NCBI RefSeq assembly: GCF_026341125.1
Contig: NZ_JAPEOR010000003.1
Location: forward strand, 1,178,001 to 1,242,000
DNA: 64,000 nucleotides
Source of the DNA: Streptomyces sp. NBC_01142
GTDB lineage: Bacteria; Actinomycetota; Actinomycetes; Streptomycetales; Streptomycetaceae
Direction of reading: 5' to 3'
Positions 61,026 to 64,000 of this stretch are shown here, in pieces. Numbering within the stretch: the stretch's first letter is position 1; each line of letters starts with the position of its first letter. The position numbers and the translations under genes are program-made. The notes beneath the pieces are model-generated. The model ran no database searches. It saw only the letters and a list, made by a program, of their open reading frames with translations, and had not been told where the DNA came from.

Positions 61026-63350
61026 TCAGAGGGGGGTACGCTCCTGAGCCCAGGTGGCGATCTGGGTGCGGGTCGTGAACCCGAGCTTGGCCAGGATGCG
61101 TTGGACGTGTCCCTGCGCGGTGCGCGGCGAGATGACGAGCTGGGCCGCGATCTGCTTGTCGGTCAGTCCCCGAGTGACCAGAAGAACGACCTGACGCTCC
61201 CGAGGAGTGAGCACGGTCATAGGATCATGCTCCGGAGGGCTGGGTGGCGCGGGAGGCTTGTTGAGTGCGCGCGCGATGGCCTGCTCCATGGTCGAGGCGG
61301 CGCCTGACTGCATGTGCGCAGTGAAGCACTCCTCGCCCAGGGTTTCTCGGAGCAGCGCCTCGCACTCGGTGCGATGGTGGAGCAGGCGCCCGACACCGGG
61401 CAGTATGGCGCCGACTTTCTCCCAGGCGCTCTGCGCCGCGCCCAGCAGCTCCGCAGCCTGCGCGCCGTCCCCGTCGCTGGCGCGCGCCCAGGCCAGTACT
61501 TCCAGGCACTGGGCCACGGCCAGCCCATTGAACGCGGGTCGGCCGGTGCTCAGGCTTTCCTGGAGGTGCCTGACGGTCTGCCGAGTGTCTCCGTCCAGCC
61601 AGTTCTGGAGTCCGAGGAGCCACAGTGCGAACGAGCGGGACCACTGAGCGCCGTGGGCGTCGCACAGCTCCAGGCACTCCTCGCCGAGGGCGGCGGCGCG
61701 TGGGTCGGCGGAAAGGCAGCAGGCCAGGCTGAGCAGGTACAGGGTGGCCCATGTGTCGCCGATGTCTCCGTGGCTGCGGTAGAGGGCGAGGGCTCCCTCG
61801 AACAAGGGGATGGCGCGCGCGAAGTCGTCCTGGAAGAGGGCGGACAGAGCGTCGAACTGCTCGGCGTACGCCTGCGCCAGCGGGTCATCGAGAGACTGTG
61901 CCAACGCCCGGCAGTCCACCAGCCGGACGTGTGCCGAGGGAGTGTCGCCGCGCAGGAGAGCCAGCCATCCGTCGGCCCACAGGGCCTTGAGCCTGGCGAG
62001 GCTGGGCGTGGCGTCCGATGCGAGCGCCCGGCCCAGCCAGTGCCGCTCTTCCTCCAGGCTGCCCGCGCCGAGGCGGTGGCACCAAAGCGATCCGGCTGTC
62101 TCCAGACCGGCTTGGGCCTCGCCCGGTTCGGTCAGGCAGTAGTCGAGTGCGGTGCGGAGATTGGGCCGTTCCTGGTGCAGGCGGGCAAACCAGGCCGTCT
62201 GCTCGCCGGTGAACCACTCGGTCTCGGCACGCAGTACGAGCGCTTGGTAGTAGTCGCGGTGGCGGCGGCGCAGCGCCCGGCCAGTCCCGTCGGGCAGCCT
62301 CAGGCAACCGTACTGGCGGAGGGTTTCCAGCATGCGGTACCGAGCGTGCTGCTCCTCTCGGACCAGCACGGACTTGTCCACCAGGCCTGCCACGAGGTCG
62401 AAGACCTCCTGGGCGGCGAGGCCGGAACCTGTGCACACCGACTCGATCGCCTCCAAGTCGAAGGCGCCTGGGAAGACGGACAGTCTGGCCCATAGCAGTT
62501 GCTCCTTGGGGGCGCAGAGATCGAAGCTCCAGTCGAGGGCTGCGCGCATGGTCTGCTGGCGGGGCAGGGCGGCTCTGCTTCCCCCGGCCAGCAACTCGAA
62601 CCGGTCGCCCAGCCGTTCCAGGATCTGCTCGCAGGTCAGTACCCGCAGCCGGGCGGCGGCCAGCTCGATGGCCAGCGGAATGCCATCCAGGCGACGGCAG
62701 ATCAGGGCGGCCGTCCTGCCGTACTCCGGGGATGCGCACTCTCCCAGAGATGCGGCCGCCCGGTCGGCGAACAGATCCAGCGCGTCGCTGAGCCCGGCTT
62801 GCCCGACCGGTCTGGGATCGTCCGGGTCGGGGGCCGAGAGCGGGGGCACCGTCAGCAGGCACTCTCCCGCGACGCCCAGAGCCTGCCGACTGGTGGCGAG
62901 GATATGCAGGCCCGGAGCGGCAGCCAGCAGCGCGTCGGCCAGGACCGCACAGGAGTGCAGCAGGTGTTCGCAGTTGTCGAGCAGCAGCAGGACCCGCTTG
63001 TCACGAAGGTGACCGCTCAGCGCGGCCAGCGGCGGGCTGCCCATGTCGTGGTTCGGTTCGAAGGCCGCCAGCACAGTGTGCTCGAGCAGCTCTTCCTTCT
63101 CGACCACGGCGAGGTCTGCCAGCCAGACGCCGTCGGGGAAGGAACGCCGCACCTGCGCCGCCAGCCTCAAGGCGAGCCGGCTCTTGCCCATGCCGCCCGG
63201 ACCCGTCAGAGTCAACAGCCTTGTCCGCGCCAGCAGTTGCCGGGCGCGCGACAACTCGGCGCGTCGGCCGACGAAGCTCGTCGTGTCCGCAGGAAGATTT
63301 CCGGACTCTCTGCGCGTCCCAGCCACCCGTGGGCCTCTTCTCTCGTGCAT
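61026..63350 (-). CDS. LuxR-family ATPase transcriptional regulator
   Basis: 774 residues from ATG 63350. It begins NLPADTTSFVGRRAELSRAR, the usual start of AfsR/LuxR-type NTPase regulators. Walker A: LTLTGPGGMGKSRLALRLAA; Walker B: KRVLLLLDNCEHLL; later GIPLAIELAAARL and QQTMRAALDWSFDLC. The middle (residues ~390-690) is a TPR-like helical array. The C-terminal LuxR HTH is complete: LTPRERQVVLLVTRGLTDKQ, IAAQLVISPRTAQGHVQRIL. Such proteins couple ATP binding and a ligand to activation of nearby genes. The target is unknown; the flanking genes do not share its direction. Confidence 0.94.
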   Translation of the reverse strand: MHERRGPRVAGTRRESGNLPADTTSFVGRRAELSRARQLLARTRLLTLTGPGGMGKSRLALRLAAQVRRSFPDGVWLADLAVVEKEELLEHTVLAAFEPNHDMGSPPLAALSGHLRDKRVLLLLDNCEHLLHSCAVLADALLAAAPGLHILATSRQALGVAGECLLTVPPLSAPDPDDPRPVGQAGLSDALDLFADRAAASLGECASPEYGRTAALICRRLDGIPLAIELAAARLRVLTCEQILERLGDRFELLAGGSRAALPRQQTMRAALDWSFDLCAPKEQLLWARLSVFPGAFDLEAIESVCTGSGLAAQEVFDLVAGLVDKSVLVREEQHARYRMLETLRQYGCLRLPDGTGRALRRRHRDYYQALVLRAETEWFTGEQTAWFARLHQERPNLRTALDYCLTEPGEAQAGLETAGSLWCHRLGAGSLEEERHWLGRALASDATPSLARLKALWADGWLALLRGDTPSAHVRLVDCRALAQSLDDPLAQAYAEQFDALSALFQDDFARAIPLFEGALALYRSHGDIGDTWATLYLLSLACCLSADPRAAALGEECLELCDAHGAQWSRSFALWLLGLQNWLDGDTRQTVRHLQESLSTGRPAFNGLAVAQCLEVLAWARASDGDGAQAAELLGAAQSAWEKVGAILPGVGRLLHHRTECEALLRETLGEECFTAHMQSGAASTMEQAIARALNKPPAPPSPPEHDPMTVLTPRERQVVLLVTRGLTDKQIAAQLVISPRTAQGHVQRILAKLGFTTRTQIATWAQERTPL

Positions 63351-63939
63351 ACCCGTCACCGGCTGGACAGCCTTGCCGGACAGGCTCGGAGTCCGACCGG
63401 TGGGCGGTGCGCCGTGGGAGGTCAGACCGACCTCAGCCCGCCGGACCGACGGTGATCCAGCCGTTCCGTGCCGGCCGCGAGTCAACGCGGTCCTCGTGGG
63501 ACCGGCCACCCGACGCTCAGAGCCTCAGCACCCCCGGGGTGACGGAGCGATGGCACGGCTGGCTCGTGCCGCATCACCGAATCCAGTAAACCATCCGTCA
63601 GAACTCTCGGATCGCTGAACCCCCTTCGTTCCACGGACTGTTACACACCTGATGGGAGGGATTCCCAGCCCGCAAGCGTGAATTGACACTGGTTCAATGG
63701 GGCCGGCGCACCCTCTCTCAGGGGAGACACGGATAACTGCAGCGAGCCCGGCTCGGTGCCCGCACGACGCTCAGGTGCCGGCGTCGCCGTCAGAGACCAA
63801 GAAGGGGTCACTCGCCATCCCCTGAGCCGCGAATGCGGCAGCTTTCAGCTGAGACCGGCTCCCGTCGTCACCCGTGCCCTCCTGAGGCATACGCGCTCAC
63901 CAGTCCCGATTGGTCGCCTCGTGCTTCTTCTTGGGAAAG
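63351..63939. other. upstream region of the LuxR ATPase gene, no supported gene
   Basis: The in-frame extension of the LuxR gene to 63509 is probably non-coding because family members start at the ATG 63350 region. Nothing else recognisable is present, only modest GC-rich sequence with an AT-richer patch near 63640-63700 that may hold promoters. Confidence 0.4.
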
Positions 63940-64000
63940 TCATCTGTCGGCGAGGAGTTCGTTGTGCCATCGGGTGAAGAGCGCTTGCGGGTCTCCGGAG
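63940..64000 (-). CDS. 3' end of a gene running off the window
   Basis: The minus strand ends with SGDPQALFTRWHNELLADR then TGA (63942-63940). Codon third positions look coding. Only about 19 codons are inside the window, too few to name a family. Confidence 0.4.
   Translation of the reverse strand, partial: SGDPQALFTRWHNELLADR

Overview
The window reads as a Streptomyces-type (high-GC actinomycete) accessory region. Support for this comes from very GC-rich codon third positions, a cytochrome oxidase subunit I relic of actinobacterial type, an NsrR with an actinobacterial Asp8/three-Cys ligand set, ECF41 sigma, KatG and FabV genes of actinobacterial type, WD40, ricin-lectin and LuxR-ATPase families common in Streptomyces, and insertion-sequence debris of IS5, IS630, IS481, ISL3, IS701 and IS110 type. 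Intact genes alternate with many broken genes and IS fragments, as in a decaying chromosome arm. All family assignments are from pattern recognition in the sequence; no database was searched.

Region by region. 1-3.4 kb: a LysR fragment, an intact IS630-family element, an IS5-family element beside it that shares its TA target, a decayed phage-type integrase and a TPR fragment. 3.4-8.2 kb: a DUF1801 protein, a GT39-like membrane glycosyltransferase, an IS5 relic, then an ECF41 sigma factor with its AhpD-like partner and an exact ECF41-type promoter. 8.3-9.2 kb: IS and ctaD relics and a LexA-like DNA-binding relic. 9.7-13 kb: Fur-family regulator divergent from katG. 13.5-19.7 kb: TetR/NAD(P)-binding protein pair, a small membrane protein, fabV, an IS630 deletion derivative, and a LysR/RidA pair. 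19.7-23.9 kb: IS debris, a secreted ricin-type lectin, and an ISL3 element inserted into an IS481 relic. 23.9-26 kb: a secreted DUF11-type protein and a dying type I-E CRISPR locus (frameshifted cas2 plus a tiny array). 26-29 kb: MerR/old-yellow-enzyme pair, then more relics. 29.1-31.8 kb: a 912-residue WD40 protein behind a long hairpin. 32.6-39.7 kb: an RsbW-like ATPase, then a TAXI-TRAP transporter, a two-component system and a second TAXI lipoprotein. 40.5-45.3 kb: MarR, an MFS exporter with an unusual C-terminal extension, a second old yellow enzyme and a thioesterase. 45.7-53.6 kb: secreted-type lipase, DUF6355-like peptide, WYL regulator/epoxide hydrolase pair and a small membrane protein, with dispersed ~100-bp repeats. 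53.9-55.6 kb: nsrR-hmp nitric oxide detoxification. 56.2-57.9 kb: two broken ricin-lectin genes joined head to head, one with an aerolysin-like tail. 58.4-60.9 kb: TetR, NmrA-like and luciferase-like genes. 61-63.4 kb: a large LuxR-family ATPase regulator.

Functional themes. Several regulator/enzyme pairs are divergent with palindromes in the shared intergenic DNA (TetR/NAD-binding, MerR/OYE, WYL/epoxide hydrolase, TetR/NmrA, LysR/RidA, Fur/katG), and many target redox, peroxide, nitrosative or electrophile stress. The most system-like block is 33.3-39.7 kb, where a TAXI-TRAP importer, a response regulator/histidine kinase pair and a second TAXI receptor probably form a substrate-sensing uptake module.
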